Notes under the pieces: generated by a model
What the model was told of the DNA's origin: nothing
What the model saw: only the letters and a program-made list of their open reading frames with translations
Databases searched by the model: none
Assembly (NCBI RefSeq): GCF_030433685.1
Contig: NZ_JAROCF010000001.1
Location: 868,001-932,000 of the forward strand
DNA length: 64,000 bases
From: Leifsonia williamsii
GTDB taxonomy: Bacteria; Actinomycetota; Actinomycetes; Actinomycetales; Microbacteriaceae
Reading direction: 5' to 3'
Part shown: positions 8,851-17,679 of the stretch, one piece after another
Position numbering within the stretch: position 1 is the first letter of the stretch
How the letters are laid out: every line of letters starts with the position of its first letter
Program-made: the position numbers and the translations under genes

Positions 8851-10095
8851 TCATGCTTGGCCGTGTGAGGCGCGCGAGCGCCGCGACACCGAGTCGATGA
8901 TCACGGCGAGCAGCAACACGGCGCCCGTGATCATGAACCGGAACGACGAGTCGAGGTTCAGCAGCGTGAGCCCGTTCGAGATCGACTGGATCACGAGGAT
9001 GCCGAGCAGCGCCGACCACGCCGATCCCCGGCCGCCGAACAGGCTGGTGCCACCGATGACGGCCGCCGCGATGGCGTTGAGGTTCGTGTCGGTCCCTCCC
9101 GAGCCGGCGCCGACCGACGCCAGCCGCGCCGCGGCGAGCAGCCCGCCGACCGCCGCGAACGTCGAGCAGAGCACGAAGACGCTGATGAAGACGCGGTTCA
9201 CGCGCACGCCCGCCCGGCGCGCCGCCTCCACCGAGCCTCCGACCGCGTACACGGAACGGCCCCAGCGCGTCCGGGTCAGCAGGTAGTTCATGACGACGAC
9301 GAGCACCACGAAGAACACGAACATCGCGCCGGTGCCGCGGTCGGTCGAGAGGTACCACGCGCTCAGGCAGAGACCCACGAGCAGCAGCCCGGACTTGATC
9401 AGGACGAGCGCCATCGAGCCCTCGGAGAGCCCGGCGCGGCGGCGGCGCGCGTTGCGCCTCCAGTCGGTCCAGAACATCCCGAACGCTCCGAGCACCGCGA
9501 GCGCGTACGCGGCCCACGGCGGCAGGAACGTCTGCTGCGCGAACTGCACGATCCACGAGTCGAACGGGATGTTGATCGAGCTGTTCGGCCCGAGGATCCA
9601 GAGTTGGAGGCCGAGGAAGCCGAGCAACCCGGCCAGCGTGATGATGAAGCTCGGCACGCCGAACCGGGTGAACAGCAGCCCGTAGAGCAGCCCGATGACC
9701 GCCCCAGAGAGGATGGCCGCGATCACGGTCACGGCCAGCGGCCAGTGGAGCTGCGTGAACCCGACCCCGAGGATCGCCGCGGCGACGCCGCTCACCGATC
9801 CCACAGAGAGGTCGATCTGCCCGAGCAGCAGCACGAGCACCACGCCGATCGAGATGGTCCCGATGGCCGCGCACTGCAACGTGAGGTTCACGAGGTTGTT
9901 GGCGCTGAGGAAGCTCGGGTTCAGTACCTGGAACACCGCCCAGATCACCGCCAGGCCGACGACGACCGGGAGGGAGCCGAGGTCGCCGCCGCGCACGCGG
10001 TAACCGAAGGCGCGCACCGCGCCGGCGATGCCCTCGTCCTCCTCGCCGGGCAGCGGGCGGGCGCCGGCGGGGACGGTGTCGGTGACGCGGCTCAC
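8851..10095 (-). CDS. sugar ABC transporter permease, XylH/RbsC family
   Basis: 414 residues with about ten membrane segments. It carries the family core GQIDLSVGSVSGVAAAILG and the C-terminal block GTSLFGGRGSAWSALLGILV. The long mid-protein insertion with a basic loop (WRRNARRRRAG) resembles XylH rather than the shorter RbsC. It should form the membrane channel for the upstream ATPase and lipoprotein. GTG 10095 overlaps the ATPase stop (GTGA). Substrate is probably a pentose or other monosaccharide, inferred from family and from the ROK regulator. Confidence 0.88.
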   Translation of the reverse strand: MSRVTDTVPAGARPLPGEEDEGIAGAVRAFGYRVRGGDLGSLPVVVGLAVIWAVFQVLNPSFLSANNLVNLTLQCAAIGTISIGVVLVLLLGQIDLSVGSVSGVAAAILGVGFTQLHWPLAVTVIAAILSGAVIGLLYGLLFTRFGVPSFIITLAGLLGFLGLQLWILGPNSSINIPFDSWIVQFAQQTFLPPWAAYALAVLGAFGMFWTDWRRNARRRRAGLSEGSMALVLIKSGLLLVGLCLSAWYLSTDRGTGAMFVFFVVLVVVMNYLLTRTRWGRSVYAVGGSVEAARRAGVRVNRVFISVFVLCSTFAAVGGLLAAARLASVGAGSGGTDTNLNAIAAAVIGGTSLFGGRGSAWSALLGILVIQSISNGLTLLNLDSSFRFMITGAVLLLAVIIDSVSRRSRASHGQA

Positions 10096-10940
10096 AGCAG
10101 GTCGCCTTCCTCGTCGGGTGCGGCCTCGCGGGAGACCGTGTGGCGTCCTGCCCGCTCGGGGCGGTGCACCAGCACGTTCTCGGTGGCGCCGGTGATCGCC
10201 GAGATGATGTCCTCGTAGCTCACGTCGGCGGCGAGGAAGTCGCCGTTGTTCCTCCCGAGCCGCAGCACCACGATCCGGTCGGCGACCGCCTGCACGTCGG
10301 CCATGTTGTGGCTGATCAGGATGATGCCGAGCCCGTGCTCGCGCAGCCGCTCGATGAGGTTCAGCACCTCGGCCGACTGCGCGACGCCGAGGGCGGCGGT
10401 GGGCTCGTCGAGGATCACGATGCGCGGGTCGCCGACGAGCGAGCGCGCGATGGCGACGGTCTGCCGCTGGCCGCCCGACAGCGACGCGACGGCCACACGG
10501 ACCGAGGGGATGCGCGCCGACAGCTGCCGCAGCAGGCTCCACGCCCGCTTCTCCATCTCCTCCTCGTCGAGCGCGCCGCGACCGATCTCGCGGCCCAGGA
10601 ACAGGTTGGCGACCACGTCGAGGTTGTCGCAGAGCGCGAGGTCCTGGAAGACGGTCGCGATGCCGAGTTCGCGCGAGGCGGCGGGGGAGGGGATGGACAC
10701 CTTCTGGCCGTCGAACAGGATGCTGCCCGAGTCGGGCGGGTGCACCCCGGCCAGGATCTTGGCGAGCGTCGACTTGCCGGCGCCGTTGTCGCCGACCAGG
10801 GCCACGACCTCCCCTGGATGCACATCGAGGTGCACGTCGGTGAGGGCGCGCACGGCGCCGAAGCCCTTGGAGACGTCACGCAGCGACAGTACCGGCGTCC
10901 GGGGCGGGCGGGCCCGCTCGAGCGGCGGTTCGATCGTCAC
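10092..10940 (-). CDS. sugar ABC transporter ATP-binding protein, single NBD
   Basis: 282 residues. Walker A GDNGAGKST, signature LSGGQRQTVAIAR, Walker B IVILDEPTAAL and the H-loop ISHN are intact. Sugar importers of the XylG/RbsA class normally have two fused nucleotide-binding domains (about 500 residues); this one has a single domain like FrcA and presumably works as a homodimer. GTG 10940 is preferred over an upstream in-frame ATG at 10982 because AGAAGGAG lies seven bases before it. Confidence 0.9.
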   Translation of the reverse strand: MTIEPPLERARPPRTPVLSLRDVSKGFGAVRALTDVHLDVHPGEVVALVGDNGAGKSTLAKILAGVHPPDSGSILFDGQKVSIPSPAASRELGIATVFQDLALCDNLDVVANLFLGREIGRGALDEEEMEKRAWSLLRQLSARIPSVRVAVASLSGGQRQTVAIARSLVGDPRIVILDEPTAALGVAQSAEVLNLIERLREHGLGIILISHNMADVQAVADRIVVLRLGRNNGDFLAADVSYEDIISAITGATENVLVHRPERAGRHTVSREAAPDEEGDLL

Positions 10941-10986
10941 AGGGTGCTCCTTCTGAGCGCTCGGTCGGTGTGGCGGGGGCACGCGG

Positions 10987-12093
10987 TCATCGGATGCCGT
11001 GCTCCGCGCAGGCCGCCCGGTAGGCGGGGGTGCAGATGTCCGCCACGGTACGCGGCCCGTAGAAATCGTCGGCCACCACGGTCGCCTCGATCCGGTCGGC
11101 GGTCACCGGCACGGGGTCGAGCAGGAACGACGGGATGGCGGCACCGGTCGACGTCTTCACCTCGGTTGCAGCAGGGGGATGCTGCCCCTTGGTGAGCGCG
11201 ATCGCCAACTCGGCCGCACGCTCGGCCTCCGGCTGGATCGCCTTGTAGACGGTCATGTACTGGTCTCCGGCGAGGATGCGCTGGATGCCCGCGAGCTCGG
11301 CGTCCTGCCCGATCACCGGCGGAAGAGGGGAGACGTCTGCCGCCTTGAGGGCCGCGACCGCGCCTCCGGCCGTCGCGTCGTTGGCCGCGTAGACGCCGCG
11401 GATGCGGTCGCCGTACTGCGTGATCTGGCCGCTCACCCAGTCCTGCGCCTTGGCCGGGTCCCACGAGGGCGTGTCGTACTCGGCGAGGATGCGGTACCCG
11501 CTCGTGTCGAACACGCTGTGCGCACCCTTCTTGAACAGGGAGGTGTTGTTGTCGGTGGGGGAGCCGTTGACCATCAGGATGCCGGCGTCGTCGGGCACCG
11601 ACTCCTGGCGCAGCCGGTCCACCAGCGCCTGGGCCTGCAGGCGGCCGACCTTCTCGTTGTCGAAGGACACGTAGTAGTCGACCTTGTCGCTGTCGATCAG
11701 GCGGTCGTAGGAGATGACGGACACCTTGCGCGCCGCAGCCTGAGCGACGATGGAGGCGGCGGCCCGGCTGTCGGTGGGCGCCAGCACCAGCACGCTCACG
11801 CCCTGGGTCAGCATCGACTCCGCCTGCTGCTGCTGCTTGGCCGCGTCGGCGTCGGCGTTGGCGTAGAGCACGGTGCAGTCGGGGCAGAGCTTGTCGATCT
11901 TGTGCTCGAAGAACGGGCGGTCGGCGGCCTCGTACCGCGCGGTGACGGAGTCGGGGAGCAGGAGGCCGATGCGCGCCGTCGCCGGATCGCCCTTGGTGAC
12001 GTCGGTGCCGTCCGCCGCGTTCGAGCAGGCGGTGAGCGCGACGAGCGAGAGCGTGACGGCCGCCGTGGCGATCGCGCGGGCGAAGCGCTTCAC
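10987..12093 (-). CDS. sugar-binding lipoprotein, periplasmic-binding-protein family
   Basis: 368 residues. Signal peptide with lipobox LTAC (C23), so it is membrane-anchored outside the cell. The body is a type I binding-protein fold: IGLLLPDSVTARYEA, the NADADAAKQQQQAESML segment, VSVISYDRLI, DYYVSFDNEKVG and GVYAANDATAGGAVAALK are typical of XylF/ChvE-like sugar receptors. GTG 12093 overlaps the stop of the ROK gene (GTGA), and the ATPase follows after 46 bases. Confidence 0.9.
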   Translation of the reverse strand: MKRFARAIATAAVTLSLVALTACSNAADGTDVTKGDPATARIGLLLPDSVTARYEAADRPFFEHKIDKLCPDCTVLYANADADAAKQQQQAESMLTQGVSVLVLAPTDSRAAASIVAQAAARKVSVISYDRLIDSDKVDYYVSFDNEKVGRLQAQALVDRLRQESVPDDAGILMVNGSPTDNNTSLFKKGAHSVFDTSGYRILAEYDTPSWDPAKAQDWVSGQITQYGDRIRGVYAANDATAGGAVAALKAADVSPLPPVIGQDAELAGIQRILAGDQYMTVYKAIQPEAERAAELAIALTKGQHPPAATEVKTSTGAAIPSFLLDPVPVTADRIEATVVADDFYGPRTVADICTPAYRAACAEHGIR

Positions 12094-13268
12094 AGCACGC
12101 CTTCCGGCGTGACGTTCGCCATGTCGATCGCGTACGCCACCGCGCCGAGCGTCGCCGCGCGCGTGCCGAGCTGGGCCTGGACGACGTCGGGGAGGACCTC
12201 CTGGTCGATGATCACGCCGCGCTCGAGGGCGTGACGCAGCGGGCCGAGCAGGAGCTCGCCCGCGCGCGCCAGCTCGCCGCCGACGATGATGCGCTCCGGG
12301 TCGAGCACGTTGCAGAGGTTCGCAGCCGCGATGCCGATGTGGTTGCCGGCGTCGCCGATCGCGCGGATGCAGCGCGCGTCTCCGGCCATCGCCTGGATGA
12401 CCACGTCGCCCAGCTTCAGGCTGCCGAGGTGGTCCCGGAGGTCGTCGAGGATCGCGGGGCCGCCGGCGATGGCCTCCAGGCAGCCGCGGTTGCCGCAGCG
12501 GCAGATGGGGCCGTTCTCGCGGATGGTGGTGTGCCCGAACTCGCCGGCGACGCCGTTCGTGCCCCGGAACACCTGCCCGCCGAGGATGAGGCCGGCGCCG
12601 ATGCCGTCGCCGACGTCGAGCGTGACGGTGGTGCGGCGCCCGCGCCCGGCGCCGAAGCGCGACTCCGCGAGCGCGGCGAGGTTGGCCGCGTTGTCGACGT
12701 GGACGGGCCTGCGGATGCGGCGCTCCAGCGAGTCGGCGATCACGACGCCGTCCCAGCCGCGCATGATCCCGCTGCGCGCGATCGTGCCGGTCGAGCGGTC
12801 GATGGGCGCAGGGATGGCGAGGCCGACCGCGAGGATCTCCTCGCGCGAGGCGTCGACCGAGTCGAGCATGTCGGTCAGCAGCATCGCCACCTTGTCGAGC
12901 TCGTTGTCGGCCCGGTGGTCGCGCGCGAGCGGCATGTGGTTCTCGGCGACGACGGTGTTGGCGACGTCGGAGAGCGCGACGCGCAGGTGCCGTTGCGAGA
13001 AGTGCACACCCACGACGAGTCCGAGGGCGTGCGCCAGCGTGACGTGCTGCGCGCGCCTCCCACTGCGGATGCTGTGCGACGTGTTCAGCACGCCGGAGGT
13101 CGAGAGCTCCTTGACGATGTTGGAGACGGTCGCCGGCGACAGACCGGTGGCGCCCGCCAGCTCGACCTGGGTCAGGCCGCCGTACTTCTTGATGGCGTCG
13201 ACGATCCGTGCCCGGTTGGCTTCGCGGAGCGAAGTCTGCGACCCGGGAGTCCGCCGTTGAGCTGCCAC
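12090..13268 (-). CDS. ROK-family transcriptional regulator (XylR/NagC type)
   Basis: 392 residues. An N-terminal winged helix (GGLTQVELAGATGLSPATVSNIVKEL) is followed by a sugar-kinase-like ROK domain with the zinc motif CRCGNRGCLEA and LDVGDGIGAGLILGG. It is first in the sugar-transport operon, so it probably autoregulates and represses the transporter until its sugar binds. GTG 13268 is favoured over GTG 13289 because TATCCT lies seven bases upstream of it and the protein then begins AAQRRTPGSQTSLRE, as is usual in this family. Confidence 0.88.
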   Translation of the reverse strand: MAAQRRTPGSQTSLREANRARIVDAIKKYGGLTQVELAGATGLSPATVSNIVKELSTSGVLNTSHSIRSGRRAQHVTLAHALGLVVGVHFSQRHLRVALSDVANTVVAENHMPLARDHRADNELDKVAMLLTDMLDSVDASREEILAVGLAIPAPIDRSTGTIARSGIMRGWDGVVIADSLERRIRRPVHVDNAANLAALAESRFGAGRGRRTTVTLDVGDGIGAGLILGGQVFRGTNGVAGEFGHTTIRENGPICRCGNRGCLEAIAGGPAILDDLRDHLGSLKLGDVVIQAMAGDARCIRAIGDAGNHIGIAAANLCNVLDPERIIVGGELARAGELLLGPLRHALERGVIIDQEVLPDVVQAQLGTRAATLGAVAYAIDMANVTPEGVL

Positions 13269-13275
13269 GAGGAGA

Positions 13276-13281
13276 AGGATA
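13276..13281 (-). promoter_or_regulatory. -10 hexamer of a leaderless ROK/sugar-ABC promoter
   Basis: On the minus strand TATCCT, seven bases, then GTG 13268. This supports the downstream start codon and a leaderless transcript for the four-gene operon. Confidence 0.55.
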
Positions 13282-13411
13282 TCGCGCACGACCGGGGAGT
13301 TCGCCGGGGTGTACCGCCCACGCGGCGTCTCCGGCGCGTTCCAACCGAAGGGTTATGGCTTTGTGAGGTTCGGCAGCCCCGCAGCGGCAGGTGGGTTGGC
13401 AGGATAGAGCT

Positions 13412-13798
13412 ATGGCCGACCTGCACGTTCACCCCGACCGCCTGGAGATCCACCTCACGCGGGCCGAGAAGGTGCTGTCCCTCAAGCGGGAGGACCTGGT
13501 CATCCCGCGCGAGAGCATCCGGTCGGTCGCCATCACCGAGGATCCGTGGATCTGGATCCGCGGCATCCGCGCCCCCGGCGCCGCCGTTCCGCTGACGCTC
13601 TCGGTCGGCACGTGGAAGTTCCACGGCGGCAAGGACTTCCTGCTGATCAAGGGCAAGCAGCGCGCCGCGGTCGTGGTCGACCTCGACGGCGAGGAGTACA
13701 GCCGCGTGATCGTCTCGACACCGCACGCCGCGAAGCTCGTGGAGGCGCTGCGCGTCGACGTGAGCGAGATCCCGGCCGACGGGGAGATCATCGAGTGA
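13412..13798 (+). CDS. conserved hypothetical protein, possible PH-like fold
   Basis: 128 residues, soluble, rich in beta-forming segments (LEIHLTRAEKVLSL, IPRESIRSVAIT, FLLIKGKQRAAVVVDL) and ending in a helix (PHAAKLVEALRV). The pattern of strands, a WIWIRG turn and a final helix resembles bacterial PH-like domains, but I do not recognise a family with certainty. ATG 13412 is supported by the conserved-looking N terminus. A degenerate -10 (CAGGAT) sits six bases upstream. Confidence 0.65.
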   Translation: MADLHVHPDRLEIHLTRAEKVLSLKREDLVIPRESIRSVAITEDPWIWIRGIRAPGAAVPLTLSVGTWKFHGGKDFLLIKGKQRAAVVVDLDGEEYSRVIVSTPHAAKLVEALRVDVSEIPADGEIIE

Positions 13799-13828
13799 CC
13801 TCTCCGCGCCTCCTCTGAGCGGTGCCCG

Positions 13829-14209
13829 TCAGGCGAGCAGCATCAGCACGAAGCCGATCAGTGGCAGCGTGCCCTGGATCAGCGCCGCGCGCCAGTACCC
13901 GCGCCCGGTCGTCACCAGCACCACCGCGGCGAGCACCATGCTGGCCGTCGTGAACAGGATGAGCGCGAGCCCGGCCTCCTGCATCCCGACGCCGTACAGG
14001 ATCAGCCCGAGCACCGCGCCGGCCGCCAGGAACAGGTTGTAGAACCCCTGGTTGTAGGCCATCGGCCGGGTGGTGTCGGCGGCCGCCTGGTCGGCGACCC
14101 CGAAGCGGCGCCACACCGCCGGCCTCGTCCAGGCGACGCTCTCCATGAAGAAGATCGCGACGTGGAGGGCCGCGGCGAGCGTGACCACGACGGTGGCGAG
14201 GACGATCAT
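13829..14209 (-). CDS. DUF1304 family membrane protein
   Basis: 126 residues with four hydrophobic segments. LHVAIFFMESVAW near the N terminus and MAYNQGFYNLFLAAGA in the middle are hallmarks of DUF1304. It stands alone, convergent with the preceding gene, 28 bases after the AcuI-type gene. Function unknown; the compact four-helix architecture suggests a small integral membrane protein without catalytic motifs. Confidence 0.85.
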   Translation of the reverse strand: MIVLATVVVTLAAALHVAIFFMESVAWTRPAVWRRFGVADQAAADTTRPMAYNQGFYNLFLAAGAVLGLILYGVGMQEAGLALILFTTASMVLAAVVLVTTGRGYWRAALIQGTLPLIGFVLMLLA

Positions 14210-14215
14210 GCGGCC

Positions 14216-14221
14216 AGCATA
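14216..14221 (-). promoter_or_regulatory. -10 hexamer of a leaderless DUF1304 promoter
   Basis: Minus strand TATGCT, six bases, then ATG 14209. Fits leaderless transcription. Confidence 0.6.
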
Positions 14222-14237
14222 CGGGTGGCCGGCGTTC

Positions 14238-15263
14238 TCACGCGCGAACGGCGACGACCGTCCGGCCGCGCAGCCGTCCGGCCAGCAGCTCCTCCGCGGT
14301 GGCGATCGCCTCGCCGAGCGTGATGAACGAGGTCATCGCGGCGAGCGCCTCCTCGTCGAGGTCGGTGGCCAGGCGGCGCCACGCGGTGTCACGCAGGGCG
14401 GCCGGAGCCTCCACCGAGTTGATGCCGGCGAGGGTCACCGCGCGCAGGATGAACGGCATGACGGTCGCCGGGAGGTCCGCGCCCTGTGCGAGGCCGCACG
14501 CCGCGACGGTGCCGCCGTAGCGGGTCTGCGCCAGCGCGTTGGCGAGCGTGTGGCTGCCGACCGAGTCGATCACTCCGGCCCAGCGCTGGCTCTGCAACGG
14601 CTTGCCGCCGGCCTCGGAGAGCTCGGACCGGTCGATGATCTCGCTCGCGCCGAGGTCGGTGAGGTAGTCGCGCTGCTCCTCGACGCGGCCGGTGGAGGCG
14701 GTGACGGGGTAGCCGAGGCGCGCCAGCAGGGCGACGGCCACCGAGCCGACGCCTCCCGCCGCTCCCGTGACGAGGACGCTGCTGCCGGAGGTGCGCACCT
14801 CCTCCGGGTCGACACCGTTGCGCTCCAGTGCCAGTACCGCCAGCATGGCCGTGAAGCCGGCCGTGCCGATCGCGGCGGCCTGCTCGCTCGTGAGCGTGTC
14901 GGGCACCCCCACGAGTGCGTCACCCCTCACGCGTGCGCGCTCGGCGAGTCCGCCGTGGTGGCGCTCGCCGATGCCGTCGCCGTTGAGGACGACCCGGTCA
15001 CCCTCCCGCCACCGCGGATCCTCCGACGTCGCCACGGTGCCGACCAGGTCGATCCCGGGAACGAGGGGCGAGACGCGGGCGACCCCGGGCCGCCCGGCGA
15101 TGGCGAGCCCGTCCTTGTAGTTGAGGTCGCTGAACTCGACGTCGATGGTGACGTCACCGGGCATGAGGAGGTCGTCGCCGACCGTCCTCACCTCCGCGCT
15201 GTGCTCGAGGACCTTCCCGCCCTCGGTCCGCTGCTCGATCACGATGGCCCGGAAGTCACTCAT
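14238..15263 (-). CDS. acrylyl-CoA reductase AcuI / YhdH-type MDR oxidoreductase
   Basis: 341 residues, zinc-free medium-chain dehydrogenase/reductase. The N-terminal FSDLNYKDGLAIAGRPGV block and VPGIDLVGTV are diagnostic of the YhdH/YhfP/AcuI group, and the Rossmann motif is LVTGAAGGVGSVAVALLARLG. AcuI reduces toxic acryloyl-CoA to propionyl-CoA with NADPH, which would feed the methylcitrate genes 6 kb away; that link is inference, and generic quinone reductase activity is the alternative. Confidence 0.87.
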   Translation of the reverse strand: MSDFRAIVIEQRTEGGKVLEHSAEVRTVGDDLLMPGDVTIDVEFSDLNYKDGLAIAGRPGVARVSPLVPGIDLVGTVATSEDPRWREGDRVVLNGDGIGERHHGGLAERARVRGDALVGVPDTLTSEQAAAIGTAGFTAMLAVLALERNGVDPEEVRTSGSSVLVTGAAGGVGSVAVALLARLGYPVTASTGRVEEQRDYLTDLGASEIIDRSELSEAGGKPLQSQRWAGVIDSVGSHTLANALAQTRYGGTVAACGLAQGADLPATVMPFILRAVTLAGINSVEAPAALRDTAWRRLATDLDEEALAAMTSFITLGEAIATAEELLAGRLRGRTVVAVRA

Positions 15264-15270
15264 GGGTCAC

Positions 15271-15276
15271 ACCCTA
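15271..15276 (-). promoter_or_regulatory. -10 hexamer of a leaderless acuI-like promoter
   Basis: Minus strand TAGGGT, seven bases, then ATG 15263. Confidence 0.6.
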
Positions 15277-15336
15277 CGCGGGGGCTGCTCGCGGCGGTCC
15301 GTTGCGGTGCGCTGCTGCGGGGCTGGTCGCTTCGTC

Positions 15337-16113
15337 TCAGTTGAGCGGACGCACGCCCTGCGGCAGGTGCTCGCCGGCGTAGAGCGCGATCGCCGCGTCC
15401 TGCAGGGCGGTCAGTGCGATCCGCTGCGTCCACGGGCCGTACGAGACGCGAGCCACCCCGAGTTCGTGCAGTCGCGCGGGCGCGAGCGAGTTCGGTACCG
15501 CGATGACGCTGAGCTTGCGTGCGCCGAGGCCCGCGACGAGCCGCTCCACCGTGCGCTCGTCCAGCAGTCCGGGCACGAACACGCAGGTCGCGCCTTCGTC
15601 GAGGAACGCACGACCGCGCCGCACGGCCTCCTCGATCTTCTCGTCGTCGGTCGGGAAGGCGTTGCGCACGAACACGTCGGTGCGCGCGTTGAGCGCGAAG
15701 GGCACGCCCTCCGCCTCTGCCGCCTGGATCGCCGCGCGGACGTTCGCGACCGCGTCCTCGAACGGCCGCATCTGGTCCTCGAGGTTCGCGCCGACCACAC
15801 CGACACCCACCGCCCGGCGGATCGTCTCACCCGCGTCGCCGTAACCGCCCTCGAGGTCGGCACTGACGGGCAGCTCGGTGGCCGCGACGATGCGCCCCAC
15901 CATGTCGAGCATCAGGTCGAGCGGGATCTTCTCGCCGTCCTCGTAGCCGAGCGTGGCGGCGATGGAGTGGCTGGCCGTCGCGAGCGCGCGCGTGTCGGGC
16001 AGCTCGGCCACGACCTTCGCGCTGATCGCATCCCAGACGTTGACAACCTGGAGCAGCTCGGGAGCGTCGTGAAGTCGTCGCAGCTCGGCGCCGCGTTCCT
16101 GGATCGTCGTCAT
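15337..16113 (-). CDS. isocitrate lyase/PEP mutase superfamily protein
   Basis: 258 residues, TIM-barrel PEPM/ICL fold. VVNVWDAISAKVV at the N terminus, PVSADLEGGYG (the metal-binding acidic strand), NLEDQ and ALNARTDVF are family motifs. The KKCGH loop of true isocitrate or methylisocitrate lyases is missing; the corresponding site reads NLEDQMRPFED, as in PEP mutases, oxaloacetate decarboxylases and 2,3-dimethylmalate-lyase-like proteins. Substrate cannot be assigned. It is a single gene with its own promoter. Confidence 0.85.
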   Translation of the reverse strand: MTTIQERGAELRRLHDAPELLQVVNVWDAISAKVVAELPDTRALATASHSIAATLGYEDGEKIPLDLMLDMVGRIVAATELPVSADLEGGYGDAGETIRRAVGVGVVGANLEDQMRPFEDAVANVRAAIQAAEAEGVPFALNARTDVFVRNAFPTDDEKIEEAVRRGRAFLDEGATCVFVPGLLDERTVERLVAGLGARKLSVIAVPNSLAPARLHELGVARVSYGPWTQRIALTALQDAAIALYAGEHLPQGVRPLN

Positions 16114-16119
16114 GCGCCC

Positions 16120-16125
16120 ACGATA
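16120..16125 (-). promoter_or_regulatory. -10 hexamer of a leaderless PEPM-gene promoter
   Basis: Minus strand TATCGT, six bases, then ATG 16113. Only 21 bases separate it from the opposing TAGGAT hexamer at 16147. Confidence 0.6.
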
Positions 16126-16146
16126 CGGCGGAGGCGGGGCCGACTC

Positions 16147-16152
16147 TAGGAT
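16147..16152 (+). promoter_or_regulatory. -10 hexamer of a leaderless LssY_C-gene promoter
   Basis: TAGGAT, six bases, then ATG 16159. Divergent from the PEPM promoter. Confidence 0.65.
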
Positions 16153-16158
16153 GGCCGC

Positions 16159-17637
16159 ATGGCCGAACCGCGGGAGGTCGGGGATCGCGCCGCCGACGCT
16201 GCGGCGCGGCGCGACGGTGCTGAGCCGCGCGATGTCGGCGCGGCGCTCCCCGCAGCGGAAGCGACCGCCCCGGCTGAGCCGCGCGATGTCCCGAAGACGC
16301 GCTCGGCGACCGCACGCCGCTTCTCGCTGAGCGCGGTGCTCGACTACGCGTTCTTCGTCTTCGGCGGCGTCGCGGCCGTGTGGCTGGCGTGGATCATCGT
16401 GACCGAGAGCTTCTCGTGGGGCTGGTTCCTCATCCTGTTCTTCGTGCTCTTCTGGGTGGTCCTCGCGTATCTGGTGCTGCCGCGCCTCCATCGCATCCTC
16501 ACCGAGATCTACGTGCCCGACTATTTCATCGGCCGCGCCCGCACCAGCGACGGCCTGCTCGGCGACCCGATCAATCTCGCCGCCCTGGGCTCGGAGGCGC
16601 AGCTCGAGGACGCCATGCGCGCCGCCGGCTGGACGCGTGCCGACGACGTGACCGCCGCCTCCAGTCGCCGCATCATCACCTCCACGCTATTCCGGCGGAG
16701 TTACGACGAGGCGCCCGTGAGCCCGCTCTTCCTGTTCGGCCACCAGCAGGACGCCGCGTATCAGCAGGAGGTCCGCGGCAACCCGGCGAAGCGCCACCAT
16801 GTCCGCTTCTGGCGCTGCCCCGACGGCTGGCTGCTGCCGGGAGGCCACCACGTCGACTGGCTCGCCGCGGGCACGTTCGACCGAGCGGTGGGGTTCTCCC
16901 TGTTCACCCTGCAGATCACCCACAAGATCGACGCCGACACCGACATCGAACGCGATCACATCGTCTCGACCCTGCGCCAGGCGGACGTGGGCGTGGAGGT
17001 GTCAGTCATCCGCGATTTCTCGACCGGCTATCACGCCCGCAACGGTGGCGGCGACAGCATCGAGACGGATGGCGACCTGCCCATCCTCGACCTCCGCGCG
17101 GTCGCGACCGACGCCCGGGACCGCGGCGTCGCCGCCGACGCCGACGCCCGCCGGGTCGCCCGCGATCGCCGCCGCCCGGTGCCGACGACCCTGGGCTTCC
17201 TCCTGATCCTGCTCCGCATCCTGGCCGGCGTGCTCACGATCGCGTTGACGGTCATCGACTGGCGGCACTGGGTCGATGCCGTGCTGGAGTCGGGCGAGGC
17301 CACGGTGGAGGGTGTCACCCGTTCCCAGGTCGATCTCGTCTTCGGCATCGCGATGGGCGTGTTCGGAGCCGGCCTCGTCTTCTACTTCGTGCTCGCCCTG
17401 CTCGTCCTCCGCGGCAGCAACTGGGCCCGTATCGCCTCCATGTCGTACAGCGCGCTGCTGATCGTGTTCACTGCGGTGGACTACTTCAACGGCGGCCCCC
17501 AGGTCACCCTCGCGAACAACCTCCTCGGCCTCCCGCTGGACATCCTGATCGTGCTGGCCCTCTCCTCCCAACGCTCACGCCACTGGGCCCGCCTCCCTCG
17601 CTCCGAGCGCCGCTCGGCCCTGCAGACGCCCGCCTAG
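16159..17637 (+). CDS. membrane protein with LssY C-terminal-like domain
   Basis: 492 residues. A disordered N terminus containing two EPRDV elements (about residues 1-50) precedes two membrane helices (about 58-105), a soluble LssY_C-like domain (about 120-330, with RRSYDEAPVSPLFLFG and KRHHVRFWRC) and a C-terminal four-helix membrane region (about 345-480). LssY_C domains occur in PAP2-family and DedA-linked envelope proteins; the domain's own role is unclear. It has no operon partner. Confidence 0.75.
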   Translation: MAEPREVGDRAADAAARRDGAEPRDVGAALPAAEATAPAEPRDVPKTRSATARRFSLSAVLDYAFFVFGGVAAVWLAWIIVTESFSWGWFLILFFVLFWVVLAYLVLPRLHRILTEIYVPDYFIGRARTSDGLLGDPINLAALGSEAQLEDAMRAAGWTRADDVTAASSRRIITSTLFRRSYDEAPVSPLFLFGHQQDAAYQQEVRGNPAKRHHVRFWRCPDGWLLPGGHHVDWLAAGTFDRAVGFSLFTLQITHKIDADTDIERDHIVSTLRQADVGVEVSVIRDFSTGYHARNGGGDSIETDGDLPILDLRAVATDARDRGVAADADARRVARDRRRPVPTTLGFLLILLRILAGVLTIALTVIDWRHWVDAVLESGEATVEGVTRSQVDLVFGIAMGVFGAGLVFYFVLALLVLRGSNWARIASMSYSALLIVFTAVDYFNGGPQVTLANNLLGLPLDILIVLALSSQRSRHWARLPRSERRSALQTPA

Positions 17638-17679
17638 CGGATCGGTTCGCGGGGCCGTCCCCACCCGCTCCGCACCCGC

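Noticed and set aside
10941..10982. Upstream ATG extension of the ABC ATPase
   Set aside because: AGAAGGAG seven bases before GTG 10940 fits the shorter start, and the extension carries no conserved sequence.
10140..11195. 351-codon plus-strand frame opposite the ABC genes
   Set aside because: Antisense shadow of the transporter genes with repetitive charged composition.
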